Shown: positions 13,022 to 14,033 of the stretch, piece after piece
Position numbering within the stretch: the first letter of the stretch is position 1
How the letters are laid out: every line of letters begins with the position of its first letter
NCBI GenBank assembly: GCA_016189965.1
Contig: JACPRL010000012.1
Location: 1-14,033, forward strand
Reading direction: 5' to 3'
DNA from: Acidobacteriota bacterium
GTDB taxonomy: Bacteria; Acidobacteriota; Terriglobia; Acidiferrales; 2-02-FULL-67-57
DNA length: 14,033 bases
Notes under the pieces: generated by a model
The model's database searches: none
What the model was told of the DNA's origin: nothing
Seen by the model: only the letters and a program-made list of their open reading frames with translations
Program-made: the position numbers and the translations under genes

Positions 13022-13918
13022 ATGGAAGTGCGGATGGCGGCGGCGCTGCTTCTTCTGGTGAGCCCGGTGGCGGCGGGCGCGGGGGCGGCGGAGAACCGGG
13101 TGGAGTGCGCAGGGGTGGAGGTGCGCTTGAGTGCGGCGGCGGCGCGGCAAGGGAGTCTGGTGCTGGTGGAGGTCGAAGCCGGGATGCCGCTGACGGAACT
13201 CTATGCCGAGTGGAGGGGCGCGCCGCTGCGCTTCTGGGGCGAGGAGAACCCGGGGCGGACGCGGCGAGCGCTGCTGGCGATCGACCTGGAGCAGAAGCCG
13301 GGCTGGTTTCCGCTGGTGGTGCGGGCGCGGCTGCGCAACGGGACGCGGTTGGGGTGCAGCGCGCTGGTGCGGGTCGAGGAGGGGGAGTTTGCGGTGGAGC
13401 GGCTGCAGGTGGAGCGGCGGTTCGTGGAGTTGAGTTCGGCCGACCGCGAGCGGGCCGAGCAGGAAGCCGAACGGCTGCGGCAAGTCTTTGCGCGGGTGAC
13501 GCCGGAGCGGCTGTGGCGGGGCGGCTTCCGCGTGCCGGTGCGGGGCGCGGAGGCGGCGGGGAATTTCGGCCGGCGGCGTATCCTGAACGAAGAGCCGGGC
13601 TCGCCGCACACGGGCGAAGACTTTCCCGCCAAGGCGGGCACGCCGGTGCGAGCGGCCGAGCGCGGACGGGTGGTGCTGGCCGAGGGGCTGTTCTTTTCCG
13701 GGCGGACGGTGGTGCTGGACCACGGGCTGGGGCTCTACACTTTCTACGGCCACCTGGCAGCAATAGCGGTGAAGGAAGGCGAAGTGGTGGAGGCGGGCAC
13801 GGCGCTGGGGCGCGTGGGAGCGACCGGGCGAGTGACGGGGGCGCACCTGCACTGGGCGGCGCGACTCAACCAGACAAGGGTGAACCCGCTGGAGCTGGTG
13901 GCGCTGCTGGGGGAGTGA
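13022..13918 (+). CDS. Secreted M23-family metallopeptidase (LytM-type)
   Basis: 298 residues. A signal peptide spans 1-23 (MEVRMAAALLLLVSPVAAGAGAAE). A beta-rich N-terminal region (about 28-130) is followed by a charged helix (139-158, Arg/Glu-rich) and the M23 domain from about 168: zinc ligands H196 and D200 in PHTGEDF, H244 in FYGHL, and HLHWA with H275/H277. All expected catalytic residues are present, so it should cleave peptide cross-links of peptidoglycan in the periplasm, for growth, division or remodelling. An alternative ATG at 13034 also leaves a usable signal peptide; the first is listed because the frame begins there, but no ribosome-binding site supports either. It stands alone; no ABC-transporter or division partner is adjacent. 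Confidence 0.93.
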   Translation: MEVRMAAALLLLVSPVAAGAGAAENRVECAGVEVRLSAAAARQGSLVLVEVEAGMPLTELYAEWRGAPLRFWGEENPGRTRRALLAIDLEQKPGWFPLVVRARLRNGTRLGCSALVRVEEGEFAVERLQVERRFVELSSADRERAEQEAERLRQVFARVTPERLWRGGFRVPVRGAEAAGNFGRRRILNEEPGSPHTGEDFPAKAGTPVRAAERGRVVLAEGLFFSGRTVVLDHGLGLYTFYGHLAAIAVKEGEVVEAGTALGRVGATGRVTGAHLHWAARLNQTRVNPLELVALLGE

Positions 13919-13921
13919 ATT

Positions 13922-13980
13922 CGAAACTCGAAACCCTTCGACTACGCCCCGATTGCATCGGGGCTTCGCTCAGGACAGGC
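13922..13980. repeat. CGAAACTCGAAA run plus long-form REP-like repeat
   Basis: CGAAACTCGAAAC (13922-13934) leads directly into CCCTTCGACTACG, an inner hairpin CCCCGAT, TGC, ATCGGGG (13947-13963), then CTTCGCTCAGGACAGG. The outer arms match the family at 8551-8589; the inner hairpin is different. Confidence 0.65.
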
Positions 13981-14013
13981 TCGGCACTCGAAACTCGGAA
14001 AAACTTTGAAACC

Positions 14014-14033
14014 ACAGATGAACACAGATAAAC
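14014..14033. repeat. Start of a 10-bp tandem repeat, cut by the window edge
   Basis: ACAGATGAAC followed by ACAGATAAAC: two units differing at one base, running to the last base of the window. The array probably continues beyond it. Confidence 0.5.

Noticed and set aside
13105..14031. 308-residue plus-strand frame overlapping the M23 gene
   Set aside because: Ala/Gly/Arg-rich out-of-frame shadow; the M23 frame has all zinc ligands.

Overview
This window is GC-rich, tightly packed bacterial DNA that looks like an ordinary chromosomal stretch. The gene styles and the intergenic palindromes (GC-rich stems with TGAA, TTCA or TAAA loops, and a CCCTTCG...CTCAGGG family) point to an Acidobacteriota-like soil or groundwater bacterium. 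That assignment is an inference from style, not a marker-gene result. There is no phage module, intact transposase, CRISPR array, toxin-antitoxin pair or secondary-metabolite cluster.

Layout. (1) 1-3722: the 3' part of an APC-type amino acid permease, overlapped by 4 bases by a large secreted PIG-L/LmbE-type deacetylase. (2) 3723-6480: galactose-1-phosphate uridylyltransferase (+) converging on acetate kinase (-), separated by a dense cluster of palindromes. (3) 6481-7890: a divergent promoter region, a secreted NTF2/SnoaL-like protein (+), a two-helix membrane protein (-), a MITE-like 86-bp palindromic element, and a PilZ protein (-) whose stop codon lies inside that element. (4) 7891-8695: a leader or small-RNA candidate ending in an intrinsic terminator, a cold-shock protein with its own terminator, and a tRNA-Leu(CAG) on the minus strand with an 18-bp copy of its 3' end 135 bp away. 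(5) 8789-10918: a BtuF-like corrinoid/metal-binding protein, an orphan NarL-type response regulator, and a small membrane protein. (6) 10931-12756 (-): a HGSNAT/DUF1624-type membrane acyltransferase and a DinB-family protein. (7) 13022-13918 (+): a secreted M23 peptidase, followed by more repeats.

How the genes relate. Only two tandem pairs look co-transcribed: permease + deacetylase (ATGA overlap), and response regulator + small membrane protein (3-nt gap). The rest are single-gene units with their own candidate promoters, mixing housekeeping functions (acetate production, Leloir pathway, tRNA, cold shock) with regulatory and envelope proteins. I see no multi-gene system that would count as new.

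The most unusual signal is intergenic. Structured palindromes fall in nearly every gap: a head-to-head pair of 26-bp hairpin units that differ only by compensating stem changes, a possible three-way junction, and repeats with conserved outer arms but variable inner hairpins. No gap between genes exceeds 300 bases, and each one is described below.
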